Positions 19,502 through 28,330 of a stretch of 64,000 bases of DNA are shown here, in pieces. A program made the position numbers and the translations under genes. A model generated the notes under the pieces. It saw only the letters and a list, made by a program, of their open reading frames with translations, was not told the DNA's origin and made no database searches. The stretch's first letter is position 1, and each line of letters starts with the position of its first letter. This DNA comes from a bacterium (GTDB lineage: Bacteria > Campylobacterota > Campylobacteria > Campylobacterales > Sulfurimonadaceae): assembly GCA_018824305.1 (NCBI GenBank), contig JAHJGM010000019.1, positions 36,649-100,648 of the forward strand, given 5' to 3'.

Positions 19502-20490
19502 TGAAACTGCTCCAATAGTCTGACATCTCCTTCAAATAACGAACGAAGGTCTCCGATATGATGTATAAGCATTGCAAAACGTTCAACACCTAGTCCAAAT
19601 GCGTATCCGCTTACATCTTCATATTCAACCGCTTTAAATACGTTTGGATCGACGATACCGCATCCCAAAACTTCCAACCATCCCGTATGTGAACATACAC
19701 GACATCCCTCACCGTGACAGAAGATACAAGAGATATCTACTTCAGCCGAAGGTTCTGTAAACGGGAAAAAGCTTGGTCTAAAACGAACTTCCACCTCACC
19801 GAACATATATTTTAAAAAATCTTCTAATATATATTTTAGATTTGCAAAAGATACTTTCCCCGCATCATCTACAAGTAATCCCTCGACCTGATGAAACATC
19901 GGAGTGTGCGTCAGGTCGTAATCGCGTCTAAACACGGCACCGGGAGCTATCATACGGATAGGCGGTTTTGTGTGAAGCATCGTTCTGATCTGAACAGGCG
20001 AAGTATGAGTACGTAAAAGCATCTCGTCTTTAAAATAAAACGTATCTTGCATATCGCGCGCAGGATGATACTTCGGAAGATTCAGTGCTTCAAAGTTATG
20101 AAAATCGTCCTCTACCATCGGTCCCGTCTCTACAGAAAAGTTCATCGATGAAAAGTACTCTACGATTCTGTCCATTGTCTCCATTACGGGATGCAGAGCA
20201 CCTTTTCTTGATGTAGTAGAATACAAAGAGACATCAAGTGCTTCTGCTTTCATCGCTTCTTGAAGTTCTTTTGTCTGAAGGATGATCTTTTGTTCGTTAA
20301 ATAACGAAGTCAATTCACCTTTATGCGTATTTAGCTCTTTGGCAAATGATGCTTTTTCCTCATTGAGTACAGCTTTCATCTTTTCAAACTGTTCTGCTAA
20401 GATACCTTTTTTTCCAAAAATAGCTATTCGTATATTTTCTAAATCTTCAACACTATTAGCTGATCTGATTTTTTCATACCACTCTTTCAA
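19498..20490 (-). CDS. pheS: Phenylalanyl-tRNA synthetase alpha subunit
   Basis: A 330-residue catalytic alpha subunit of PheRS, charging tRNA-Phe. An N-terminal coiled coil (1-85) is followed by the class II core with motif 2 around [21 protein letters not shown] and motif 3 in [14 protein letters not shown] CxxC...CxxC insertion ([12 protein letters not shown]) is present. The start is a TTG at 20490: GGAG lies seven bases upstream and the next ATG would remove much of the coiled coil. A TATAAT at 20521-20526 sits upstream as a likely -10. Confidence 0.96.
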   Translation of the reverse strand: MKEWYEKIRSANSVEDLENIRIAIFGKKGILAEQFEKMKAVLNEEKASFAKELNTHKGELTSLFNEQKIILQTKELQEAMKAEALDVSLYSTTSRKGALHPVMETMDRIVEYFSSMNFSVETGPMVEDDFHNFEALNLPKYHPARDMQDTFYFKDEMLLRTHTSPVQIRTMLHTKPPIRMIAPGAVFRRDYDLTHTPMFHQVEGLLVDDAGKVSFANLKYILEDFLKYMFGEVEVRFRPSFFPFTEPSAEVDISCIFCHGEGCRVCSHTGWLEVLGCGIVDPNVFKAVEYEDVSGYAFGLGVERFAMLIHHIGDLRSLFEGDVRLLEQFQ

Positions 20491-20520
20491 ATAGAGTCTC
20501 CAGTAATTAATTTAAAAGCG

Positions 20521-20526
20521 ATTATA
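20521..20526 (-). promoter_or_regulatory. Candidate -10 box for pheS-pheT-aroA
   Basis: TATAAT on the minus strand, 31 bases upstream of the pheS TTG start. No convincing -35 is seen, as is usual in Campylobacterota. Confidence 0.5.
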
Positions 20527-20554
20527 CAGAAATATCTATTACAAAAAGCTTCAT
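20522..20554 (-). other. Possible 10-codon leader ORF upstream of pheS
   Basis: On the minus strand an ATG with AGGAG seven bases upstream opens a frame reading MKLFVIDISV and then a stop. It overlaps the candidate pheS -10 box, so it would be transcribed only from a promoter further upstream. It has one Phe codon, so it is not a classic Phe attenuator. Weak evidence. Confidence 0.2.
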
Positions 20555-20595
20555 AAAGTCGCTCCTGCCCATTTTTAAAGTAAAAAAAATACATT

Positions 20596-20606
20596 TATGA
20601 TAAAAT
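20596..20606 (+). promoter_or_regulatory. Candidate -10 region for the HIT gene
   Basis: TATGATAAAAT lies 40 bases upstream of the HIT start. The same or nearly the same string precedes other plus-strand genes (40403, 51324, and a variant at 38676). Confidence 0.45.
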
Positions 20607-20646
20607 CGTATTATGATTATTTTAATAATATAAAAAAGGTTATAAA

Positions 20647-21003
20647 ATGTGTTTATTTTGTAAAATCGTTGAAAAGAAAATCCCGGCTAATGTTGAACTA
20701 GAAAATGATAATTTTTTAGCATTCCATGATATAAATCCTAAGGCTCCCGTACATATACTTGCCATTCCAAAACACCACGTAGACAGTTTTAATGAAGTAT
20801 CCGCTGAGACTATGAGCGGTATGACGACTTTTATACAAGAACTTACAAAAAAACTCGGCATAGATAAAAGCGGCTATAGAGTGATTACAAATGTCGGTGA
20901 AAACGGCGGACAGGAAGTAAAACATCTTCATTGGCATGTTCTCGGCGGTTCAAAACTAAAATGGGATCATCTTTCAGACGCAGACCCTAAAGACTTTTTT
21001 TAA
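20647..21003 (+). CDS. HIT-family (HINT-type) nucleotide hydrolase
   Basis: A 118-residue histidine-triad protein. The N-terminus has the CxxC pair CLFCKIV (C2, C5) and the C-terminal triad is HLHWHVLGG (93, 95, 97). HINT proteins hydrolyse AMP-lysine or related phosphoramidates. AAGG stands seven bases before the ATG. It is divergent from pheS, as the HIT gene is in H. pylori next to pheS. The transglycosylase gene starts 9 nt downstream on the same strand. Confidence 0.93.
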   Translation: MCLFCKIVEKKIPANVELENDNFLAFHDINPKAPVHILAIPKHHVDSFNEVSAETMSGMTTFIQELTKKLGIDKSGYRVITNVGENGGQEVKHLHWHVLGGSKLKWDHLSDADPKDFF

Positions 21004-21012
21004 AGATGAAAA

Positions 21013-22218
21013 ATGCTTAAAAAAACATTACTAGTTCTAGCACTTATCTCTCTTGCCGAGGGAGAAACTTTCAAAGAGTTTCAACAAAAGCAGATGCAGC
21101 AAGAAAGTGCCGATAAACAGGAGTTCTATACATATAAAAAAGCTCAGGAAGATGCTTTTGAAGAGTATAAAAAAGCACAATTAAAAGCTTTTGACGACTA
21201 TAAAAAAGAGTTGGGTGTTTACTGGAGCGATCCAAAGATCTCCACTCAAAAAGAGTGGCTAGCCTATACTCCCGATAAAAAGACAAGAACAGATGTAGAT
21301 TTTGAAAAAAATACGATCACTGTACAAACAATCGCTTCATCGCCTGAAGACGCGAAAGAAAAATTAAAAGATGCTCTTGCAAAAGCAGTGACCGTTGATA
21401 ATAAAACCGTTCAAGAGACCGATCCTCTTGAAAAGATATTGGCTAAGATCAAAAAACCGATAGGTGTCGTTGACGCTCCTGTGACAAATGAGCCAATTCT
21501 TTCCAATGTCATATTTGACACAAAACCGACTAAAAACAGTGTGGCACAATACGTGAACGACAATGTTAAAAACAGTAATATAGAAGTAGTACAATCAAAA
21601 ATAGAGGGTTCAAACGTATATAGTCTCAAGATCGAGATGCCATCAGATTCTATGCAGAAAAAATCTAAACAGTATTACGAAGATGTAAAGAACTACGCTT
21701 CTAAAGAGAATCTGAATGTTCCTCTTGTTTTTGCGATCATGCAGACTGAAAGCTGTTTCAATCCAAGAGCCAAATCATACATACCTGCATTTGGACTTAT
21801 GCAGATCGTTCCTAGCAGTGCAGGAATGGATGCATACAACTATCTTTATAATGAAAGAAAACTCGTTTCATCTAGTTATCTTTATAACAGCACAAACAAT
21901 ATAAAAATGGGAAGTGCTTACTTGCATATTTTATATTTCAAATATTTAAAAGAGATCAAAAATCCCACCAGCAGACTCTATTGCACGATCGCTGCCTATA
22001 ATACAGGAGCCGGCAATATAGCATGGGCATTTAACAGAAATAAGAATCTATCAAGCAAACAAAAATACTCTATGAGTTATGCGGCAGATGATATAAATTC
22101 CATCTCTTCAGATCAAGTCTATAACAAACTTTTAAAAGATCTGAGATTTGACGAACCAAAACTTTATTTGAAAAATGTATCAAAACGAATGGTCGCTTAT
22201 AGTAAGGTTTACGAGTAA
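21013..22218 (+). CDS. MltC-like membrane-bound lytic murein transglycosylase
   Basis: A 401-residue secreted peptidoglycan-cleaving protein. Residues 1-17 form a signal peptide without a lipobox Cys, unlike the lipoprotein MltC of E. coli. An N-terminal domain (20-160, DUF3393-like) contains Lys-rich repeats such as YKKAQEDAFEEYKKAQ. The C-terminal lysozyme-like domain has IMQTESCFNP with catalytic E246, FGLMQIVPSSAG, and IAAYNTGAGN. It cleaves the MurNAc-GlcNAc bond with 1,6-anhydro product formation. It follows the HIT gene by 9 nt, and a hairpin overlaps its stop codon. Confidence 0.9.
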   Translation: MLKKTLLVLALISLAEGETFKEFQQKQMQQESADKQEFYTYKKAQEDAFEEYKKAQLKAFDDYKKELGVYWSDPKISTQKEWLAYTPDKKTRTDVDFEKNTITVQTIASSPEDAKEKLKDALAKAVTVDNKTVQETDPLEKILAKIKKPIGVVDAPVTNEPILSNVIFDTKPTKNSVAQYVNDNVKNSNIEVVQSKIEGSNVYSLKIEMPSDSMQKKSKQYYEDVKNYASKENLNVPLVFAIMQTESCFNPRAKSYIPAFGLMQIVPSSAGMDAYNYLYNERKLVSSSYLYNSTNNIKMGSAYLHILYFKYLKEIKNPTSRLYCTIAAYNTGAGNIAWAFNRNKNLSSKQKYSMSYAADDINSISSDQVYNKLLKDLRFDEPKLYLKNVSKRMVAYSKVYE

Positions 22219-22236
22219 GGAGAGATTTCTCCTTAC
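22215..22236 (+). terminator. Hairpin overlapping the transglycosylase stop, probable terminator
   Basis: GTAAGGAGA and TCTCCTTAC form a perfect 9-bp stem with a GATT loop, starting inside the last codons and followed some bases later by GTTTTATT. It lies between convergent genes. The 3' arm runs into a CTTACATGTAAG palindrome. Confidence 0.5.
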
Positions 22237-22243
22237 ATGTAAG
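22232..22243. repeat. CTTACATGTAAG palindrome between convergent genes
   Basis: Full 12-bp form of the recurrent palindrome, 13 bases after the transglycosylase stop and 5 bases from the OsmC stop. It shares its first five bases with the hairpin 3' arm. Confidence 0.75.
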
Positions 22244-22248
22244 AAGTT

Positions 22249-22713
22249 TTATTGCGGACAGCTCTCTATTTCGCCCATATCTATCTTCGTACCACCGCCT
22301 GATATCATAGACTCATTCTCTCTGATAATCTTTCCGTTATGGATAATCGTATAACTTATCTTGACGCTGTCGCGGATAGTGTTTATAGTCGAGCAGTAAG
22401 TCTCCAGTGATGCCATAACAAAACGTGCGGCCATAGTATCGTCCGCATCCGAGTCAAAACTATATGTCAGATGAAGAGTATTGAATTTACGCGGAAAATC
22501 ATCATTTCTGACGACATCGCCCTCAATACTAAGATTTTTTACCGTCTTGCCCTGATTTTTCGGGATCATAACGACATCCGTTGCACTACATGTGATGATA
22601 CCGCTTAAAAAATACTCAATAGGACTGATCTCTGGGCAATCGATTATAAAGCTATTTTTCTCTGTTTTAGCTTCAAATTTCATACCATCTTTGTGTGTGA
22701 CGACTACTTTCAT
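22249..22713 (-). CDS. OsmC/Ohr-family protein
   Basis: A 154-residue OsmC-fold protein. The two redox cysteines expected for thiol peroxidases of this family appear in IITCSATDV (about 42) and ETYCSTIN (about 107), with Ser-Pro-Ile-Glu typical of the active-site helix. Members reduce organic hydroperoxides, though many OsmC paralogues have no proven role. ATG 22713 lies two bases after the argH stop, and GGAG inside the end of argH serves as its ribosome site, so it is cotranslated with argH. It is convergent with the transglycosylase gene. Confidence 0.87.
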   Translation of the reverse strand: MKVVVTHKDGMKFEAKTEKNSFIIDCPEISPIEYFLSGIITCSATDVVMIPKNQGKTVKNLSIEGDVVRNDDFPRKFNTLHLTYSFDSDADDTMAARFVMASLETYCSTINTIRDSVKISYTIIHNGKIIRENESMISGGGTKIDMGEIESCPQ

Positions 22714-22715
22714 GA

Positions 22716-24098
22716 CTATTTCTCCAAAAGATAATTTTTAAAATATGTCAGCTGCTCCAGCGTACCTTTTGTAGAGGTCCCGCCCTGTGAAACTCTTGCA
22801 TTCATCGAGTTCTTGATAGATAATTTTTCTATAACGTCGCTTTTGATTCTATTATCTATTTTTTCTAGTTCTTCATATGCAATATCGCTTAAGTCTATAC
22901 GAAGTTCTTCGCTTTTTGCAACAGCTTTTCCTGTGATGAAGTGTGCTTCTCTAAAAGGGATACCACATCTTTCTACAAGATAATCAGCCAGATCAGTTGC
23001 ACTCAAATGCCCTACTTTACAAGCTTGGTGCATATTGTCCACTTTTATATCCATAGTTTTAAGTGCTTCTTTTAGTATCTCTAAAGATATCTCGGCCGTT
23101 TCTACTGCATCAAAGACACCCTCTTTATCCTCTTGTGTGTCTTTGTTGTACGCAAGAGGAAGACCTTTCATAACTGTTAAAAGTCCCATCAATGAACCGT
23201 AAACACGACCTGTCTTTCCGCGTAAAAGCTCAGGAACATCCGGGTTTTTCTTTTGAGGCATAATCGATGAACCTGTAGAATACTCGTCACTGAGTTCGAC
23301 AAACTTAAACTCATAACTCGACCACATTACAAGCTCTTCGCTCAAACGAGAGATATGCATCATCATCGTAGAGATATTAAAAAGGATCTCTAGGGCGAAA
23401 TCACGGTCACTGACCGTGTCCAAACAGTTCACACTCACTGAATCAAAACCTAAAAGTTCTGCCGTTACGCTACGGTCTATATTGTGAGGTGTCCCTGCAA
23501 GTGCAGCACATCCAAGAGGAGATACATTGTTACGTCTGTATGAGTCTTCAAATCTCTCGATATCGCGTTTAAACATAGAGACATACGCTAACAGGTGAAA
23601 AGCGAAATTGATCGGCTGAGCGTGTTGAAGGTGTGTCATTCCAGGTAAAAGTGTCTCAGTATGATTTTCTGCGATATCAACCAAAACAGCCATCACTTTT
23701 TTGATCGCAACGGATATCTCTTTATTTTTACGTAAAACATATCGTCTAAAATCAACAGCGACTTGGTCATTTCTGCTTCTTGCGGTATGAAGTTTCTTAC
23801 CGGCATCGCCGATAAGAGCAGTCAATCTTTTTTCAATCCCCATATGAAGATCTTCATCGCTGATCTTCCACTCAAATTCACCGGATTCTATCTCATCTCT
23901 TATCTGATTTAATCCGCTTATAATAGAATCTAATTCATCTTTTGTTAAAATTGATTGTTTTTGAAGCATCGTAGCATGGGCAATAGAGCCTTCGATATCT
24001 TCACGGTATAGTTTTCTGTCAAACATGATTGAAGCATTAAAATCATCCAGTAAAGATGACGCACCCTTACTAAAACGACCAGACCACATCTTATCCAT
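22716..24098 (-). CDS. argH: Argininosuccinate lyase
   Basis: A 460-residue fumarase/aspartase-superfamily enzyme that splits argininosuccinate into arginine and fumarate. It starts [19 protein letters not shown] and has the catalytic signature [19 protein letters not shown] (about 280), with [10 protein letters not shown] and [17 protein letters not shown] upstream. Length is normal. The ATG follows GGAG by five bases. A 14-bp perfect palindrome stands 31 bases upstream and could be an operator. Confidence 0.97.
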   Translation of the reverse strand: MDKMWSGRFSKGASSLLDDFNASIMFDRKLYREDIEGSIAHATMLQKQSILTKDELDSIISGLNQIRDEIESGEFEWKISDEDLHMGIEKRLTALIGDAGKKLHTARSRNDQVAVDFRRYVLRKNKEISVAIKKVMAVLVDIAENHTETLLPGMTHLQHAQPINFAFHLLAYVSMFKRDIERFEDSYRRNNVSPLGCAALAGTPHNIDRSVTAELLGFDSVSVNCLDTVSDRDFALEILFNISTMMMHISRLSEELVMWSSYEFKFVELSDEYSTGSSIMPQKKNPDVPELLRGKTGRVYGSLMGLLTVMKGLPLAYNKDTQEDKEGVFDAVETAEISLEILKEALKTMDIKVDNMHQACKVGHLSATDLADYLVERCGIPFREAHFITGKAVAKSEELRIDLSDIAYEELEKIDNRIKSDVIEKLSIKNSMNARVSQGGTSTKGTLEQLTYFKNYLLEK

Positions 24099-24128
24099 AA
24101 TATCTCCAAAGTAAAAAAGTTTCGAATT

Positions 24129-24142
24129 TTAACTTAAGTTAA
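24129..24142. promoter_or_regulatory. 14-bp perfect palindrome upstream of argH
   Basis: TTAACTTAAGTTAA is a perfect palindrome placed 31-44 bases before the argH start, in the 110-base gap after the cytochrome gene. The gap also holds a small CGCTT...AAGCG stem. A repressor site is possible; no known box is recognised. Confidence 0.35.
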
Positions 24143-24208
24143 TGTAAGTTTCGCTTAGAAAAAAGCGTTATGAGAGAAGTGAGATAACCTAAAAAAGATT
24201 ACATCACA

Positions 24209-24547
24209 TTAATTGCAAGCTGGAACTTTACCACTGTCTTTTGCATATTCTACAAGAAAATCTTTAAGGTGTTTTGCTTTTTTTTGAAATTTATCACTGT
24301 TAAAATATTCCCAAGAGTCTTTTGCTTTATCACTTTTTAGATGCAGGTCTGCTAGTTCAGCACCTTTATCTTTAAGCATTTTCTTCCATGTTCTCATATT
24401 TTTTGATGCGGCAATAGCTTGCCCGCCACCATGGCAATGACGACACTCTTTCACATACACTCTCTGTCCTTTATAAACAGCAGCTTCGGACGTTACCTGA
24501 GTAATAAAAAAAACTGAAATTATGTAAAATATTATTTTATTCACCAC
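24209..24547 (-). CDS. Small monohaem c-type cytochrome
   Basis: A 112-residue periplasmic protein. Residues 1-22 form a signal peptide and CRHCH (about 34-38) is the haem c attachment site. TWKKMLKDKG may contain the distal Met. It should carry electrons in the periplasm; the partner is unknown. The start is one of two adjacent GTG codons (24547 or 24544), with AAGGA just upstream. It stands alone between the UbiD-type gene (86 nt upstream) and argH. Confidence 0.78.
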   Translation of the reverse strand: MVNKIIFYIISVFFITQVTSEAAVYKGQRVYVKECRHCHGGGQAIAASKNMRTWKKMLKDKGAELADLHLKSDKAKDSWEYFNSDKFQKKAKHLKDFLVEYAKDSGKVPACN

Positions 24548-24609
24548 GTATTCCTTATAAAATAGAATTACCTATATTACATCAGCTTTTATAATAACTA
24601 CCTTATACT

Positions 24610-24650
24610 AAAAGTATCACATTTATTTAATTTTTAAATCTGATACTTTT
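24610..24650. terminator. Inverted repeat spanning the 3' end of the UbiD-type gene
   Basis: AAAAGTATCA (24610-24619) and TGATACTTTT (24641-24650) are perfect 10-base inverted arms with a 21-base AT-rich loop that contains the stop codon. Low GC makes it a weak terminator candidate; it may instead be a protein site or an RNA stability element. Confidence 0.35.
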
Positions 24651-26448
24651 TGTACGATTGTTCATCCAAAGTCCATAGTTTACGAGCTTTTAAACTATCT
24701 ATCACACTTTGTGTACATTCTACGTCACCGGGCCATTCTCTAGTAAATCCGTCTAAAATATTTTTGTTTGTACCGTCTAGGCCGACCATAGACTCGGATA
24801 TGAAAATATCGCGTGTCGCATCGATATTGTTAGCCACTCTCCAGATAAGCATATAGGCATTTGAAATATCATTTTTTTCCTCATCCACAAAGACGACAAT
24901 GCGTATATTTGCGCTTAAAGCGATAAGAGCATTAAAGCACTCTTTCATATTCCTTGTTTTTTTTACCGAAACAACAGAGATAGGGTTCTTTGTATGTCGC
25001 ATATATTGCTGCAATCCTCTAATCTCCGGACATACACTCTGAGCCTGCTTTAAAAGTTCTTCATCACCTAGAAGTTGCGGTGCATTCACGATGTTTGCAG
25101 CAGTGACATCGATCCCGAGTTTTCCACCCACAAGTGCTTCTGGAGATGAGTGGTCTAGTGCATCCATGACACCTTCTGTAATAAACAGACGTTTTGGATC
25201 AAATCTGTTAAGTACATACGTCGCTAAAGCATCATAGTTTGTAAGTTTTGGCGCGGCCGCATCTAAAAATATAGCATGTTTGACAAAACTCATCTGTCCT
25301 GAACCCCAAAACAGGTGCATAAACTGTCTTGCATGACCCTTATAGAGTGTCTGCATCTTTGCAAGTATCAGATTGTGGAACACACCGTTTTCAGGCATAT
25401 GATAATCTATAAGATCAGGCGCATTTGTTTTTAAAAGAGGTAAAAAGATCCGCTCAGTCGCCCATCCCATATATTTGTCTTCCAAAGGCGGTTTTCCCAC
25501 AACTGTAGCAAGATACACAGGATCTTTTTTAGTGGTAATAGCGCTTACTTCCATAAACGGGTATTTCTCTTTTAATGTGTAATATCCGGTATGATCGCCA
25601 AAAGGTCCTTCTATCTTAAATTCTGCAGTCTCGACCCACCCCTCTATAACATAATCCACATCATGAGGTATATAAAGCGGTGTCGTCAAAGAAGAAACAA
25701 GTTTTGCAGGCTCTTTCTTTATGAGACCATATAAAAGTAGTTCATTCACACCATAAGGCAGAGGTGCCGTTGCACACCATGTATATAAAGGGTCTCCACC
25801 GATTGCGATAGTAACCGGCATCTTCTTACCTGCTTTTTGGTATTGGTCAAAAAAGTGAGATGAGTCTTTATGAATCTGCCAGTGCATACCCAGATGTTTT
25901 TTATCATACACCTGTAGTCTGTACATCCCAAGATTTACCATCTCCCCGTCTAAACTCTGAGTATAGACCTGTCCCATTGTGATGAAAGGTCCACCATCCT
26001 CTTCCCAAGTTGTTAGGATTGGAAGTCTATACAGGTCAATATCGTCATTAAAATACTTGATTTTTTGACATTCCCCCTCTCCTTTTAAACGTTTTGGAAA
26101 GATATTTTTCAATGCAAAAAGTTCACCTAACATCGATATCTTCGCTTTAAACCCGCTTGGCGGTTTCATATGCAATAGCTTTGTTATCTCGTCTGCCACT
26201 GATTCGATCGGTCTACCAAAAAGAAGTTCGCATCTTTTATATGAACCGAAAATATTCATTAAAACAGGAGTATCGAACTCCACTCCGTTTTTTGAGTCAA
26301 CAGGATGTGTAAAAAGCAAAGCTTTACCGCCATCTTTTTTCTTTACTTCAGCGTAAGCAAGATGAGGGATCTCTAAATATATATCAACTTTTTCATTGAT
26401 AATCGTAAGCTGATTTTCTCTTCTAAGTAACTCTATTGTTTTTTGCAT
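24634..26448 (-). CDS. Menaquinone biosynthesis decarboxylase, UbiD family
   Basis: A 604-residue UbiD-fold decarboxylase that uses prenylated FMN. Motifs include LPILTTWEEDGGPFITMG, LGMHWQIHKD, the catalytic-region EGPFGDHTGYY and VVGKPPLEDKYMGWATERIFLP. The sequence resembles the SCO4490-type decarboxylase of the futalosine route, which is how Campylobacterota make menaquinone; other futalosine genes are not in the window. The ATG at 26448 follows AGAGAAAGA. It stands alone, with a hairpin separating it from hemC upstream and the cytochrome gene downstream. Confidence 0.9.
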   Translation of the reverse strand: MQKTIELLRRENQLTIINEKVDIYLEIPHLAYAEVKKKDGGKALLFTHPVDSKNGVEFDTPVLMNIFGSYKRCELLFGRPIESVADEITKLLHMKPPSGFKAKISMLGELFALKNIFPKRLKGEGECQKIKYFNDDIDLYRLPILTTWEEDGGPFITMGQVYTQSLDGEMVNLGMYRLQVYDKKHLGMHWQIHKDSSHFFDQYQKAGKKMPVTIAIGGDPLYTWCATAPLPYGVNELLLYGLIKKEPAKLVSSLTTPLYIPHDVDYVIEGWVETAEFKIEGPFGDHTGYYTLKEKYPFMEVSAITTKKDPVYLATVVGKPPLEDKYMGWATERIFLPLLKTNAPDLIDYHMPENGVFHNLILAKMQTLYKGHARQFMHLFWGSGQMSFVKHAIFLDAAAPKLTNYDALATYVLNRFDPKRLFITEGVMDALDHSSPEALVGGKLGIDVTAANIVNAPQLLGDEELLKQAQSVCPEIRGLQQYMRHTKNPISVVSVKKTRNMKECFNALIALSANIRIVVFVDEEKNDISNAYMLIWRVANNIDATRDIFISESMVGLDGTNKNILDGFTREWPGDVECTQSVIDSLKARKLWTLDEQSYKKYQI

Positions 26449-26474
26449 TCTTTCTCTTTATGGTGTTGAACTCT

Positions 26475-26494
26475 TCTCCCTGCATGTAGGGAGA
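26475..26494 (-). terminator. Hairpin downstream of hemC
   Basis: TCTCCCT and AGGGAGA form a perfect 7-bp stem around GCATGT, 22 bases after the hemC stop. It resembles the hairpin behind the transglycosylase gene (TCTCC next to TACATG). No T-run follows on the minus strand, so intrinsic termination is uncertain. Confidence 0.4.
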
Positions 26495-26515
26495 TTTGAT
26501 GTGGCGGTTTAATTG

Positions 26516-27466
26516 TTATAGCGTGGAGACTATGTTGGATGCCATAACTTCTGCACGGACTAAAAGCTCTTTGGCACCTTTGTTTATCAAATCTTGACCT
26601 ATCTCTCTACCGATAGTCCTGTAATCCGATACTTTTGCTGTCATATCTTCTCTTAATATCTCAGAACCATCAGGTAAACCTAAGATCACTTTTATAGAGA
26701 TATCTTCACCCTTTACTACGGCATTGACACCTATAGGCACTTGACATCCACCATCTAATGAATCGACAAAATCTCTCTCAACCGTCGTTGCTATCATCGT
26801 AGAATCATCTTGCAGTCTGCTTACTATCTTGATCACTTCAGGATCATTGATAGCTTCTATACCTAATGCGCCCTGCCCCATCGATGGAACCATCTCATCT
26901 AATGAAATAGGATAGACATATTTCACGGAATCTGTAAAACCTAAACGGTTTATACCCGCAGATGCTAAAATGATAGCATCAAAATCACCGTTTTTAAGTT
27001 TTTTGATACGTGTATCTACATTTCCGCGTAGATCTTTAATAACTAGATCAGGGCGCAGGCGCTCTATCTGCATTCTGCGTCTTAGTGATGATGTCCCAAC
27101 TACTGCACCTTTTGGAAGTGCTTCTATACTTTCATATTTTTCACTTAAAAGTGCATCTCTTGAATCTTCACGCTCCGTAATAGCAGCAAGCACAAAACCC
27201 TCAGGAAGCTCTGTCGGTACATCTTTTAAAGAGTGTACTGCGATTTGGGCCTCGCCGCGCTGCATAGCTTCTTCCAGCTCTTTTAAAAACAGACCCTTAC
27301 CGCCTATTTGAGAAAGAGCTTTATCCAATATTCTGTCGCCTGTCGTTACTATAACATTTAGTTCAACTTCCAAACCAGGATTTTGACTCTCAAGTACGGA
27401 TTTTATATGGTTTGACTGCCAAAGAGCCAGTTGACTTCCACGTGTTGCTATAGTTAGTTTTTTCAT
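26516..27466 (-). CDS. hemC: Hydroxymethylbilane synthase (porphobilinogen deaminase)
   Basis: A 316-residue haem-pathway enzyme that polymerises four porphobilinogens. It has ATRGSQLALWQSNHI at the start, GTSSLRRRMQI, LRGNVDTRI, ASAGINRLG, and DGGCQVPIG with the cysteine that holds the dipyrromethane cofactor. The ATG lies 3 nt after the DsbC/G-like gene. It is the last gene of the operon that starts at DUF2018; in H. pylori hemC, proS, hemA and ispB occur in the same order. Confidence 0.97.
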   Translation of the reverse strand: MKKLTIATRGSQLALWQSNHIKSVLESQNPGLEVELNVIVTTGDRILDKALSQIGGKGLFLKELEEAMQRGEAQIAVHSLKDVPTELPEGFVLAAITEREDSRDALLSEKYESIEALPKGAVVGTSSLRRRMQIERLRPDLVIKDLRGNVDTRIKKLKNGDFDAIILASAGINRLGFTDSVKYVYPISLDEMVPSMGQGALGIEAINDPEVIKIVSRLQDDSTMIATTVERDFVDSLDGGCQVPIGVNAVVKGEDISIKVILGLPDGSEILREDMTAKVSDYRTIGREIGQDLINKGAKELLVRAEVMASNIVSTL

Positions 27467-27469
27467 ATT

Positions 27470-28330
27470 TCAGTGTACCTTTACGCTTTTATATTTACTT
27501 TTTGTCGAGTCTTTCACTCCATCAAAATACATTGTAGGAGTTCCGTTTACAAGCAGTGCATTGGCAATATCCTGGTCTGCTTTAGACTCATTTTCGACCA
27601 TCATTGAATGAATATCTTTGACTGTTATATTTTCGCCTAACGAACTGTTTATGACATCAAGAATTTTTTGTTCATTCGTTTCTCTGGCATCGATCTGTAG
27701 ATTGTATATTTTAAGCAGAGAATCTTTTTTTCCTTGAAGTTCCAGATATATGGCCGCTTTACATATCGTCGGTGACGCAGGGTGTAGCCCCTCTAGGGGA
27801 TAATGAAAATAATAGACTGCAAAATCCTTCGGATATTTTTTCATATACTCTATAGCACCAGGTACAAACGCCTTACAAAAAGGGCATAACGGATCTGAAA
27901 AAAGTGCCACTTTGTGAGTAGCATTCTCATCACCGTAGATCAAGTTTGCTTTTGTATAGAACTCTTTTTTAAATACAGGAGTGATCGTATCATTTAATTT
28001 TGTTCCTGTTTTTAAATCGATAAGTTCTGTTGCAATAATGCCGTCTTTTACAAAATAGATGCTGTTTTGGGAGATTTTCTTCTCTTCATTGCCTACTTTT
28101 GCTTTTCCTTCAAAAGAGACGATATACGCCTGCCATCCTTTGAGTCTGTCCAGATCTTTTTTATCAATGACTTTGACATCTAAAGAGATGATATTTGGAT
28201 TTTTAGTAATACTGCCCTTTAAAAACTTCACAACATCGTCTGAATAATCTTTTGCCTCGGCAAAAACAGAAACAGAAAATAAACTACTTGCTAGAAATAG
28301 TGTCAGTAACAACTTCGACATCGATAACAT
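27470..28330 (-). CDS. Periplasmic DsbC/DsbG-like thiol-disulfide protein
   Basis: About 286 residues with a signal peptide (to about residue 24), an N-terminal dimerisation-type region, and a thioredoxin fold with the redox site DPLCPFCKAF (about 148-157), FHYPLEGLHPASP and a cis-Pro loop GTPTMYF. It should shuffle disulfides in the periplasm, for instance on c-type cytochromes; the target is inference. Of three possible ATGs (28336, 28330, 28321) the middle one is best spaced from AAGGA. It overlaps fxsA by 47 nt in another frame and precedes hemC by 3 nt. Confidence 0.87.
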   Translation of the reverse strand: MLSMSKLLLTLFLASSLFSVSVFAEAKDYSDDVVKFLKGSITKNPNIISLDVKVIDKKDLDRLKGWQAYIVSFEGKAKVGNEEKKISQNSIYFVKDGIIATELIDLKTGTKLNDTITPVFKKEFYTKANLIYGDENATHKVALFSDPLCPFCKAFVPGAIEYMKKYPKDFAVYYFHYPLEGLHPASPTICKAAIYLELQGKKDSLLKIYNLQIDARETNEQKILDVINSSLGENITVKDIHSMMVENESKADQDIANALLVNGTPTMYFDGVKDSTKSKYKSVKVH

